Assembly (NCBI GenBank): GCA_013423325.1
Contig: BLJB01000467.1
Span: 1 to 64,000, forward strand
Origin: Usnea hakonensis
Taxonomy: Eukaryota; Ascomycota; Lecanoromycetes; Lecanorales; Parmeliaceae
Length of the DNA: 64,000 nucleotides
Direction: 5' to 3'
Both the position numbers and the translations under genes were made by a program. Positions 42,732 through 56,500 of this stretch are shown here, in pieces. The notes beneath the pieces are model-generated. The model did not search any database and had not been told where the DNA came from. It was given only the letters and a program-made list of their open reading frames with translations. Each line of letters starts with the position of its first letter. The first letter of the stretch is position 1.

Positions 42732-45700
42732 CTCCCCTTTAAGCGTATACTTCGTATACTTACCTACTAAATTAAGACTAGCGCCGGATAGCTAAAATAA
42801 AAATTACTCCTCTATATATAAATATAAATAAAAATAGCGTATAGGTAGTATAAGCCCCCCTAGAATAATATTATTATAGCGGTACCTCTAGGCTAATAAG
42901 GTTATAAAATTTATTAAATTTATTTTTATATAAGGCCTTAATAAGCCTATTAGCGACTTATCTATTAGTAGGAATATATTCTAAAGCGATATTCCTAGTA
43001 GTAATTTATTCGTATATATAATAATACTATATATTAATATATTTAGTATATATATAGAATTAGGGGTTTTTAGCTAATACTATTATATCTTAATTATCGT
43101 AATAGATAACTACTATCTTAGTAGCTTAATATTCGAGATTAAGTTAATTTAGAAGACTATATAACTATATTACTTCCTTAGTAGTTTATATTTAGTCGAT
43201 ATACTCGGCCTTATAGATTAAAAATACTATAGTAGATTATTATTTAGATAATTAGCTAATTATAGTATTACCTATATTAAAGACGTATCTAGAAGTAGAG
43301 TATTAAATATTTTAATTATTAGTCTAGTTAATATCTATATATCTTATTAGAGACTCTAGTTCTCCTCTATAAATAAGCTAGTAATTAATAGTTTATTTAA
43401 AGTACCGGAAGATTCGCTTAATAGTTTTCTAATATAACTTATTTAGATTTAAGCCGTACCGAGATACTACTAAAATAGTATACGCGATATTAGGCCTCGT
43501 ACCGAGTATTATATATATTAGTAACCCGATAGTAGATTAATAGGCGATATAAGAAGCCTTAGTAGCCTAGAAATCCTTTTTAGCTACTTAATACTTCTTT
43601 ATACTTATTAGAGTAGAGGTTCTTTTAGATTCCTATATATTATATTTAATAATAAATTTCTAGATATAGCTAGTCTAGCCGAGTTATAAGATTTAATTAA
43701 TCTAATCTCTAGTAATAATTATATTAAGGTAGTAGTAATACTCGCCTAAATTAGTTATTTTAAAGTACTCGTAAAACTTATCTTTAATATATTAGATCCT
43801 CTATTTATCGGGCCCTATAAATAGAATATTATCTATATAAATAGTAATAATAGTAGTACTATTACTAAAGACGGAGTAATCGACTATAATAGGCTTAAAT
43901 TTAAACTTTATAAAAAATATTACTAGGATATTATATTATACTTTAGGGGATTATTTAAGGCCGTATAATATCTTTTTTAGTTTATATATCTTATATTTAC
44001 CTTTAAACTTAAATCCTATAGACTAAATAATATAAATAGTCTCCTCTATATTATTATATAAAAAGGCTATCTTAATATCTATTTACTCTAATTTCTAGTC
44101 TAGGGCTATAGCTAAGATAAAGATAGCTTTATAGCTTATAAACTTTATAATAGAAATAAAAATCTTATTAAAATTAATACCTTTATATTACTTAAAGCTA
44201 CGTATTATCTAGTATATTTTATATCTTATAATCTCTCCTTAAGGCCCTTACTTAATTTTATAGATCTATTTACCTCCTAAGGTATATATATTCGAGGGAA
44301 GATCTATAAGAGTCTATATTCTATTAGTTATTAAGGAGTCTATCTCTTTCTATATAATAAGTTTCTAATATATTTTTAGATATTTATTAGCTATTACCTT
44401 TTTATAGCTTTAAAGTTTATATAGCTTAAAAGTATTAGCTTTAACTAATAAAAATAATAGATCGGGTATAAGATTATAATATATCTAAAGAATTTTATAT
44501 CTTAATAGTTATTATCTCGAAGGCTAACTATCTATTATTAATTAAATAGTATACTTTATATCTATTACTAAATACGAATATATTAAATCCCTAAAGATTA
44601 TCGAGAATATAAGAGTATTATTATTAAGAATATTAAATAATTTTAGTAGCTCTAGCTCTAGTATTATACTTAATAACTCCCCTAAAGCTATACGCGGGGA
44701 AGTTAGTACTATTAGTATATCTCCCTTTATAAGTTTTAGGGGCTATACTCTTTTTAGCTAGATAGGAGGTATAGAAATAACTAGTATAGATACTATTAGC
44801 GCTAATACTAGTATAATTAGGATTCTAATTATAATTATATATTATTTAGCTATAGTAGAGTTAATTACTTTTATAGAGTCTTTATATCTTCTTTTACTAC
44901 TCTCCTTTAGAGATAATATTAAAGAGGCTATAGGATCTATATTATTAAAAGCGTTAATATAACGCTTATTATAAATCTCTAGAAGTCTTATATTATTAGC
45001 TTATTATACCCTAGAAGGGGTAAGTTCTATTAGGATAGACTTAGATAGAATATTATTAATCTAGTATATATTAGAGAAGACTTTAACTTTACTATTAAAT
45101 ATAAATATATAATAAAAGTAATTCTTATAGCTAAAGAGCTTACCCTTATATATATAATCTTAATATTTAGTCTATCTAGTATTTCCTAGATATATCTAAT
45201 AATAGCCTATCTATCTAATAATATATAAGTATAAAAGATCTAGGGGATACCCTATATATATCTAGTAAGGGGTAATATCCTAATCTAAAATAGGCTATAT
45301 ATTATAAAGATAATTTAAAGTCTTTATAAATTTAATTTAAAATCTTTAGAATAGACTATTTTCCTTAAATATAGTACTAGCTTTTTATTAGATTATTTAC
45401 TTAAGACGTTCTAACTTACTATTTATTTAGGGGTTCCTAAATATAATACCTTTCTAGATAATACCTTTAATAAGATAATATATATATATTTTATAATTAT
45501 TATACTCGGTATCGTAGTCCGTATAAAAGCGGGTATATTTATAGTCTCTATATTTTACTTAGTTTAGAAAGGACTTAAATACCCTAAGGACTATAGGCCT
45601 TTCTTTATTTAGTAGAAAGGTTACGGTAGACCTAAGAGTCTTATTATTTAAGAAGATAATTATCTATTGATAGCTATTATAAAAAGTAGAGAATAGACTC

Positions 45701-48700
45701 TAAATATTACTATAAATTAAGAAGTCGTTTTCCTAGTATCTAGGCTCTATATAGCGCTTATACGGTTCGACTTTTATATTAATAATACTATATAATTTAT
45801 ATATATTAGTAGGAGAAGGAATAGTAAAATCTATTCTAATATATATCTTAGTAAGCTTCTTAAAATTTTAATAATCTAAATAATCGTAGCGACTATACTA
45901 TATTTATAAAGTCTCTTTATTAATTTAAGGCTCTAGGTTAGTAGTAAGAGTAATTATATTTAAAGGGGATATATTATAAGCGGGAATATCTCTATTAATA
46001 ACTATTAGGTATATAGAGGCTTTAATCTATATATCGAGCGTATATAGATAATTACGCTAGCGTCTAAAGATAATATTATACTTTTTAATATTAATTCTAT
46101 CTAGTATAAGTATAAGAGATATATCTTAGTCCTTAAGCTATCTCTAAAAAATTAGATTAAACTTACTTATAGATATATACTAGATATTATTAATAATTAG
46201 TATCTATTTATTTTTAAGGCCTTTATATTAAAGCTAAATTCGACTAGTTCCTTTAACTAGAATATAGTCTATAATATTATTAATTTTAACTAGTATTATA
46301 AAGGGGGTAAAGATCTAAAAGACTAAATAATCTCTTACTATATATTAGATATAAGTACTATTAATAAACTATAGTACCGAGAGTATAATAATTATAGAGA
46401 TAAAGAATATTTATATTATTATCTTCTAAAAGGGTAAAAACTAAGTAGTCTAATTTTAAAGCTACTAAGAATTTATAATAAAATATATAGCTTTAAAGCT
46501 AGACTACTTAATATAAGCTATAAAGCTAAATACTATAGACTTAATAACTACTACTATAGTTATCGGAGTCTTAGTAACTAGCTTAGAATTATTAGAGATA
46601 TTATTACTATTATCTTTATAACTATTTTAGCTACTATATCCGCTACGCCTATAATTACTATAGCTATAGGAATTATTATTATTATTATTACTACTCCTAT
46701 TATTCTCTTTTTTTTTTAAATAGGGGTATAGAGAGATATATTCTAAATTATTATATTAGTCCTTTTTATAATAGTTATAGTACTTATAGATCTAAGTATA
46801 TATATATAAATTACTAGTATATATATCTACTTAAATCTTATTTTTAGAAGCTCCCTCGGTAGCTACTAAAGTAATAATACTTTACGGAGTATATATAAAA
46901 GTACTATTAATTAAGACGGCTAATACCTAGATTTTAATAAAGAATATAGAATTCGTAGGGTTTATAATAATATTAATAAATCGAGTAATAGTATAGTCTA
47001 AGTTAAACTTATACTTATTATTATTATTAAAGGCGTTATAGATTTAGTTATACTATTTATAGTACGAGTTATAGACTAAGCCTAAGTCTAAATAAAAGTA
47101 GTAGATTTTCTAGTTCTTATTAAAATAGAGCTTTAAAAATAGGGTATTAAACTCTTTTAATATTTTAATAAAATTATTAATATAGATCTAAGAGTTATTA
47201 TTATAGTCTATTAGATTAATAGTATTAAGTTTTCTAAAAGTTAAATTAAAAATATTAGAGCTCTAAGGCTTATACTTTTTAAAGATTATCTAAACCTTTT
47301 TAATATTAATTTCGTTTTTAATTATAGAGTAAGGATTATACTTATAATAAGATTTAAATATAATATAGATCTTATTTTAAGCCTACTTCTAGGCTTTAAG
47401 CTTATTAGTAATTACTCTAAAAAGGGCTATATAATCTTTTATAATATAGCGCTATATATCTAAAAGTTTTAGTTTATCCTTAAATTATTACTTTTATACT
47501 TAATAGTTTAAAGCGCTTTTAAACTTATTAATATTATCTAGATAGCTTAGGGAGGCTAAGATTTTAATTTCTTTACTCGATATAGTCGAAATCTAGTTCT
47601 TCCTTAATTAGGGGTAATAATAATAATAATTTAGATAAGCTACTAATATATTAAATAGATATACGAGCTATCTAAGTCTAAATTATATAAGTTAAGGCTA
47701 TACGATTTACTAGTTTTAATTTTAGTAATAATATACTTAGGTCTATACTTATACTTCTACTTCTACTTCTATTTAAACTTAAATTTAAACTAGAACTTAA
47801 GCTAGAACTTAAGCTAGAACTTAAACTTATATTTAGAGTTTTTAGTATTAGTAATATCGGCCTAACTTATAAGCTAAAGAGATTAGTATCTAAAAATATT
47901 TCTATAATTAACTTAGAGGTAGATTATCTAGAAATAGATATAAAGTTAATAAGAGACTTTAGATTATACTCGCTATCTATATTACTATTTATAATTTAAG
48001 ATAGTATTTTAAGAGTAAGCGAAAAGTCTTTTTTAACTTTATAGTTCTTATAATATAGTTAAGATCTCTATTTACGAAAGGCCTTTTTTATAGGCTAAGG
48101 CTAAAGGAGTAGAAAATAATATTAATAATTATAATATAAAAGATTAAAGAAGAGAGTTAGATCTATCCTTTATAATTAATACTCCCTTAATAGAGTTATC
48201 TTAGCTAGATTCTTTATCCGAATTATATTTATTTTAAATAGTATTTATACTTAAGAGAAGCGAGTCTCTCTTTAGCTATTTAATATAGATATTAATTTCT
48301 ATCTAGTTATATTCTACTTCTTCTATTAATTATTTTAAAATAAATATAATACTATTTATATCTAATTTAAAGATATTTATCTCTAACTTAGAGATATCTA
48401 TATCTTATAATCTTCTAGTTTAATAATATTATTTTTTAGCGCGTTTACGCGCTACCTTATCTATATATATTAGCGGAGGCTAGAAAGACTATTAGCCTTA
48501 AAATTTACTCTTTCCTAGTAGAGGCTAAAGAGGCTAGAGCTATTCTTTACCTTAGTCTCTATTTACCTCTACTTATACCTCTACCTATAAAAACTATAGA
48601 AAAGGTTAAAATTTATATTTTCTAAATTTATCTATCCGCTTAATTTTTACCCTTATTTATATTAATAATTAGAATTAAGAAGGTTAGTTTAGCTTCTTTC

Positions 48701-49169
48701 TAGCCGTTATTATAGATATTATATAATTAACTTTAGACTATAAATCTAGATACTCGCTACCGTATTTATAATATTTATTAATATATAAATAAGGGTATAT
48801 TCCTCTTTATTTAGTATATTCTATATAGGGAAGGTAATCTTCTAGGGGCTAAAATATATATAATTAGCTAATTTAAAGTAAGTCTTAGTAATACCTTAGC
48901 TTTACTAGCCTTTAATATTAATAGCGTTAAGCCGAGACTAGAGAATTACTAATATTTTTTATATAATTTTTAGCCTCTAAATTTATAACGAATTATAACT
49001 ATTTAGACCTAAATAACTATTTATATATAGGAATTTTCTACCTTTAAAGGTTATTAAATAGAGTATCGCTATAGCGCTTAATAGTATAGCTATTATTATA
49101 TAGAGAGTCGCTATTAATATTCTAACTATAATATATTAGAATACTATCGGGTAAAGCCCGGGCTTATAA
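42732..49169 (-). mobile_element. RIP-degraded Copia-like retrotransposon interior
   Basis: Relic of a Ty1/copia-type element in reverse orientation. The RNase H region lies near 43180-43290 (AEYI-like on the minus strand) and the reverse transcriptase catalytic motif at 43811-43841, reading YIDNILFIGP on the minus strand where the family has YVDD. The order RNase H, reverse transcriptase, then upstream domains towards higher coordinates fits a minus-strand element about 6.7 kb long with its repeats. Reading frames are destroyed by stop codons throughout; the element cannot be active. The same RT/RNase H region recurs at 62900-64000. Confidence 0.7.
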
Positions 49170-49284
49170 CCTATTATAATATAGGGTAGGATATATCGTA
49201 GTTATATTATCTATAGAGTACTACGAAGGAAAGTAAGATTAAGAAGATAGAGTTACGTAACGAAGTTATAACCCACTTTCAACA
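49170..49284. repeat. Direct repeat copy 2 (probable LTR end of Copia-like relic)
   Basis: Partner of 42617-42731, less mutated, ending CCACTTTCAACA. Similarity stops abruptly on its left side, so the full LTR length cannot be set by eye. Confidence 0.75.
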
Positions 49285-52200
49285 TTATCTATCTTAATAT
49301 AGTAAATATAAGCGCTAAAACTAAACTCTTTACTAGTATTAAGATTAATAAAAAGCTACCTACTCGGATTATAGTAATATAGTAAAGTCGGGTAAATAAA
49401 AATTCTTTAGAGCTAGTAGTAAATATTTAACTTTTTTAATATAGACTAATATAATTATAATTTATTAGCTTCGCTTTTTCTTATACTCTCTATAATATAT
49501 TTATAGATCTAATTAAGAAGTATCTTCCTTTCTTATAGTAATTTAATAATTATAGAGTAATATAGTACGTATTACTTTAGATAACTAATTATTTCTAGAT
49601 ATCTCTCTAATACGATAAGTATTTAAGGGAATTTAATATTATAAATTACTATAAGTTTATTTTTAATAATTATTAAGCCTAATATATTAACTCTCTAGCT
49701 AAGTAAATAAACTAATAGATAGCCTAAATAGGCTTTCTAAAATACTAGATAGATATTTATATTTAATAATATTTTAAAGACTAAATTAAGATATTAAATA
49801 TATTTCTTAAAAGATATTAAGAAGATTATAATATTATTAATATAAACCCTATAGAAAGATCGGAAGAGATATAATATTCTATTAATTATATACTATATAT
49901 AAATAGATAAATTATAGAATTCTATTATTAAAACCTTAAATATTTTCTAACCTCGATATAATAAGATAATTAATTAATACTAATACCTCTATTTTACTTA
50001 CTATTAGTAGAAAAATAATGTAGTATTAATAATTAAAATATAGATATAATTTATTAGAAGTAATAGAATCTTAATCTAGAATAATACTAGATATATATTA
50101 GGTACTATAATCTTATTTAAAGTTCGAATATCGATAATAACTCTTTTTTTAGAATTATTTATAGTATCCTTCTATACGATAAAGTAGAGGAAGATAAATA
50201 GAGTTATAATAGTAATCTATTCTATTTAATCTTACTTATATAGTTTATTAAAGGCTTTATTAATAACCTCTTTATTATAAGTTCTAATAGAGTATATATA
50301 TACTTAATCTACCTTATAGATATCTTACTAATTATTAATAAATAGTATATCTATATACTAGTCTTTTAGAATATTAATAATATTACTAATATCTTTTTAA
50401 AGGTCGGGAAATACTTCTATAACCGAGGTAATAGTAGTTATAGTAGTTATATTATTATAAATAGTAGTACCGGTTAAATAAATAGTCTTAGAGACCTCTA
50501 AGGCTAATATAATAGATAGTATTATAATAGTATTAAATATAGTAGTTATTCTTAAAAGGGCTTTAAGGGTTTATCTAATTAAAGTTTTTTATTATACCTT
50601 TTTTAGAGGTCTCTTAGCGATAGAAGTATATATAGAATTAATCTAGAAATATTTTACGGCTTTATACTTAAGTATCTAATCTAGATAAGTATATTAAGAT
50701 AATATAATAGATAGATTAATATTATTTTTAATTACTATATAGCTTATATTATAGTTAATAATATATACTAATAGAGTTAGTATATCTAATTATTTAGATT
50801 TAAAGATTAATTTATAATTATTAGATAATATAATAATAGACTTAATTAGAATAGATATAAATAAGTAAGTTAAAATAGTATATCTTACTTTACTAATAAT
50901 TAATATATTAGTATAAGGGCCTTTTATAGATATAAATATTAATACGAGTAAAGATTAATAAGATTTAATAATAGTAAGATCTTTATTAATATTAAAAATA
51001 ATACTTTCTAACTTTATAATATTAATATCTATAAAGGCTTTTATAGAAAACTTATTAATAATATAGATTTTTTATTAAATAAGTATAACCTTATTATTAG
51101 AACTAAATATATATATAGAAATAATAGTATATTTATAAGTATTATATTTTTTAGTACTAATATCTCTTACTTTAATAGATAATAGTATATATTTAATCTT
51201 AATCTTAATACCTTTTTTAATAATAATCTAGTTAAAGAAAGCTCTATCGATTAATAATATAATATATCTAGTATTAAAATAATATTCGTATAAATAGTCT
51301 TAATAGGTAATAGATATCTTAATAGTAATAAAATAGTAGCTACGAAAGACTTTACTAGATACCGACTTATCTATTACTATAGACTTAATAACTTAAATAG
51401 AAAATATATTAGGCTTAAATATATTAGTAGCTTTATATTTAGAGTATTATTATAATAGATTAATAGACTTAATAGATATAATAGGCTTCTAATAGTATAA
51501 AAAGTATTAATATAAGTTATTATTAAAGGTAAATTTAATATAATAATATCTATATATAAATATGGAAGGCTTTAAAGTAGCTTTTAAAGTAGAGGAAGCT
51601 TTTAGCGAGGTTATAAAATAAGCTTTAATAATATTATTAGACTTATTAGACTATTTATTAAAGCCTTCTATAAATACTTTATTAATCTATATTGGATTAG
51701 ATTGGAATTTATACTCGTGTCTATCTAACTATATAAAAGATAATTACGGGAAACTCTATAGTAATAATATAAGGGAAACCTTTATAGTATTACTACTACT
51801 AAGATAAAAAACCTTATCGTACTCCTATTTATCTCTACTATTTTAAGTCTATATACTATCTTTAATTATTATTACTCGATATCTCCTACGCTCGTATTCC
51901 TCTACCCCCTTTATATTAATACTAGTATCCCTTAGGTCGCTCTACTCTTATATAATTAGTCTTTTACTAGAGAATACTAGTTTAGAAGGCCGAATTAAAT
52001 TAGTTATCTAGTTAACGCCCTCGCCCCTTTTAGAATAATTAGTATTCTCCGTAAATTACTAGTTCCTACGGATTCTAGAAGTACTAATCTAAATTATCCT
52101 AGCCTTAAATAGAAAATAAGAATATATTTAGTATTCTATTTTAGCTAGCCGTATTTATAGCTAATTATATAGATATTTAGGATCTTATAATAGAAGAGGA

Positions 52201-53302
52201 ACTATATTAGCCTAATCTTCTCTATTTATATCTAGATTAGAGCGGAGCTTTCGGTTTTTATAAGATTATAATAAAGTATTCTTTTTATTTTCTAATCTTT
52301 AGGACCCTAAGCTAATATCCTCTTATTTTTAGGTATATCCGTATAGTAGCCTTTCTATAGGGTACGCTAGACTATATTACCCTAGCCCCGTACTCTTCCT
52401 CTTATCGCCTCCGTCTCCTTCCTCTCTCTCTTCCTTACGTCGTATTGTTCCCACCCTCCCCTAGGGAGGGCACCCTCGGCCCATAAGCACTTCTCTATCG
52501 CAGGTGCCGGTGGTGCCTTTACCTTACGACCTCGCTTTATTAATCTATATATCTTCGTAAATTATGATATTATAATAGTAAGAGTTATAGAAGTTATTTT
52601 TATACTATTAGTAGATATCTTATTTATCGGCTAGTAACGTATTTTCTTAATTATTAATATTACTATAGTATACTTTAGTATTTAGAATAAACGGCTTATA
52701 ATAAGAATTTCTATTATTATAATTATTTATTTTTTAATCTAGTACTTAATTCTAGTTCCTATATAGCTTCTAACTATATAGATTTATATTTAGATAACTA
52801 GAAGCTTATTACGACTATAGCTAATATAACTATAATCGGTACTATTATTACTAAGTATTAATATTACTCTAATAAGGTAATATATTACTTTAATATTAAT
52901 ATAGAGGTAGAGTACTATAAGGCCTCTAGAGTAGAGATCTATTATTATAACTATATTACTATCTATATTAAAAAGGACGATATAGTAGGCTACTACTAAC
53001 TTATTACTAAGAATAAAATAAAGACTAATACTAACCTTAATTTAAATATTACGGTAGAGGACGTTACTAAGATAAATTCGAATAATAAGATACCTTATAA
53101 TTAGTTTAATCTAGCTAATACTTAATTCGTCTAGTAGTATACGCTTACTATTTATACTTTCGGTTATCTAATTCTAATAGAAAGGAGTCGATAGTAGATC
53201 TTTTAATAGGGCGGACTAGAAATATATAAAGACTTAGATTAATATTAGTATAGATTATATCTAATTATAATAATATATTATTAATACCTATATTTTTAGT
53301 AG
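49285..53302. repeat. Unassigned RIP-degraded repeat block
   Basis: 4 kb of stop-filled AT-rich sequence. I could not place a reverse transcriptase or transposase motif. A GC-richer patch at about 52436-52545 carries the hairpin CCCTCCCCTAGGGAGGG. It could be one or more further transposon relics. Confidence 0.5.
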
Positions 53303-53486
53303 TGTTAGGACTGCAACTAGACATATGTTAATAGTGGTATATAACGAGGATTCAATTGATGAGGAGGTAAAATCTATATACAGGTATAAGAAAGATATAT
53401 AGGCAGAGAGGTACCAAGGCGCTAAACCCGAATAGGAAGGAGGTCACGTGTCTCCTTTAGCCCTACAAGTAGTCACACTCGTAACA
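53303..53486 (-). repeat. 3' LTR of the chromovirus
   Basis: 184 bp, equal in length to 59804-59987; the two differ at about 14 sites, all transitions. TG..CA ends with the inverted pair TGTTA/TAACA. Confidence 0.9.
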
Positions 53487-53517
53487 TTACCCCCCCCCCT
53501 CAGAAGGCATGTCCGTA

Positions 53518-53594
53518 TACCTTAATAGACGATATCTATTACATATATAATATTATACCTTAATAGACGATATCTATTACATATATAATATTAT
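53518..53594. repeat. 38-bp tandem duplication next to the polypurine tract
   Basis: Two identical adjacent copies of a unit beginning ACCTTAATAGACGATATCTA. Being identical within a RIPped element, the duplication is either recent or too short to trigger RIP. Confidence 0.85.
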
Positions 53595-56500
53595 ACCTTT
53601 CTAGGGCTTCCGACATAAAGCAATTTAGTTATAGATTAGTAAAATAGTTAACAAAAAAGGTATTTTAATATAGAATAATAATTTAATATTCGATTTAGGA
53701 GCGGAGAGGAAATCGTCGAATAAAGGCCTTCTATTAGCTAGATACTACTAAGTTAAACCGAGCCGAACCTAACCTTAATTACGGAGCCTTATTTATAAAC
53801 TTTCTCTAAAGAAATAGGGTTAAATACCGGAAGATAATTTCGATATAGACTATTATCGGCGATAGTAATACTCTAGGGGTAATACTAGTAGTATTAGAGG
53901 GTATTTAGATATATATTAATAATAGGAGTATACGTAGTAGGCCTTATTTAATATAGATATTAAGAAGTTAGAGCCTTTAGTAGCTTCTTTTCGGGCCGCA
54001 ATTTACTAAAAAGGATCTATATAACTCGAATCTATAAAAGTAGTCGAATAGCGTAATATCTAAAATATTACTAAATCGAAACTACTTTAATAGGGTTAAG
54101 TTTTATATTAACGAGCGGCTTTTAAATATCGCTTATAGAACTCTTTAACGACCTCTTTAGTATTATTAAACTCTCCCTTATCTATATAATACTACTTATT
54201 ATCTTTTAATATATCCGTCTATTTAACTTTATACTATAGATAGTTATAGTAGCGGCGAGAGCCTAGTATATTATTAATATCCTACTCGTTACCCTTTAAT
54301 AGGACTTTCGACTTTGGCGGAGGTCTCTACTATCCCGGAAGAGGGTTATCGGGGTACTTCTAAAAATATTGCGGATAGAATATATTATAGATCCGCTATA
54401 TATAAGGGAGATCTAGATAATAGGTAGTACCAACTTACTAGATAATCTTATAGGGACCTAATTATTTATCCTCTAGATCCTTATAGGGCCTCGTTATATT
54501 AATATATTTAGAAGATAATTAAACTCTATTATTAATATTAAATAAGACTTCCTTATAATACTTATTTACTTATTTTTCTATCGTGATTTAGGAGGCCTCT
54601 AAGTATTTCTTATTATATTCTAGGATCTCTTCTATTCTCTTAGTAATATTTTTAGTCTTTAAAACTTATAATCTTTCCCTTATAATCTCGTAGTCTATTA
54701 TATTAGAATTAAAGCTTATATAGGGGTTAAATCCTTTATTTATAAAGAAAGAAGTAAAAGAGGTAGATAAAACTATATTACTATTATTAGTAAACTCTAT
54801 TATAGGGACCTACTTAGTCTAATTATCTTATATATAATTATAAAAGGTATAGAGGCCTTTTTTAATATTTTAATTTACTCTTTTAATCTATTTATCTATC
54901 TAAGGGTAGTAAGTAGTTAAGAGGTTAACTTAGATTCTAAATCTTTTATATAGATTCTTCTATAAGGTAAATATAAACTACGATCCCCTATTAAATATAA
55001 TAGAGCTTAGAAGTCTATAGAGGCGATAAAGATTCTATAGTAGGATCTAGATTAATAATTTAATCGAAGTACTATTATCGCCTTAGAAGTATAGTATATA
55101 ATATCTCTCCTTCGTAAGGCGGTAGATAAAGGTATATATAGTATTAAAATCTTTTAAAAGAGGGAGGCCGGTAATAAAATCTATAAATATATCTTATTAA
55201 CGGGTTTATAGGATTAGTAGTAGTACTAGTAATCTATTTATTTTACTCCGAGGCGATTTACTATATTAATAGTTATAATAATTAGTAATATATTATCTAA
55301 TTATTACTATATAGCTAGACTAATAGTAGTATTATTATAGGAGATCTACTATTCGTCTTATTCCGGGATAACTACTCGAAGGTTAGTTATAGATCTCGTT
55401 AAGTATTAAGGTATATAGGGAGTCTAAAACCTATAATAGACCTCTTTTAAAGAGAGCTCTATTTATTACTCGATATTATTTAAACTTAATTCTATATAGC
55501 TTATAAGTACCGTTAGTAACTATATCTCTATACTTCTAATATCTAAAATTATCTTTATTAGTCTAGTAAACGCGTTTAAATAGGCCTACTTTCTCCTCTA
55601 TAATATAGTATTAGAATTATTTAGTATTATTAATATAGTCTCTCGTCCTTCTAATCTATAGGGCGAGCGTTTATTATTCTAATAAGGGTATCTATTTTTA
55701 AGTTATTTTTACCTACGCGGAAGATTATCTAAAAATTAAACTTAGATAGAATATCTAAATAATAAGTCTAATAACGAGTAAGCTCCTTATTTTTTATAAA
55801 GGTCTTTAGGGCCTAATAATTTATAAAGATCTAAATAGATAAATTAATATACTCGAGTTTAGGGTACTAATATTTAAAGTATCTTATAATAGCTAGTAAC
55901 TCTTTATTATATATATAATAGTTATACTCCGTAGGGACTATTATCTTACTATAGAAAGCTATTAGATAGAGTATATCTATATTATTATACTAGAATAGTA
56001 TTCTATTAGTAATAAAATTAGAAATATTAGTCTTAAGTATAGTCTATCTTTTTAGATTAAAGTACTTTAGTACTAGGGTATTAACGACTTATTTTTTAAG
56101 ACTCTTAAAGGCTTCTAAGTAGGCCTTATTTTATACGAATAGGGTATCCTTTTTAGTAAATTATATTAAGGGCTTTACTAGCTTTAAGAACTTATAAATA
56201 AAATATCTATAGAAGTTAATAAATCTAATAAACCCTTATACCTCTTTTAGATTTATAGGAGGAGGCTATTTAACGATAGTTTCTATCTTTTTAGGATCTA
56301 TTCGGAGCCCTTTACCTAATACGATAATATCTAGAAAGACTATCTTTTCTATATTAAATTCGTACTTTTTAATATCTATTTATAGGCCTATATCCCGGAG
56401 GTAAAAGAGTACTTTTCGAATATAGTCTTAATACTCCTTTCTCGATTTACTATAAATAAGGATATTATCGAGATATATCTAATAGAAATTATCTAGGAAT

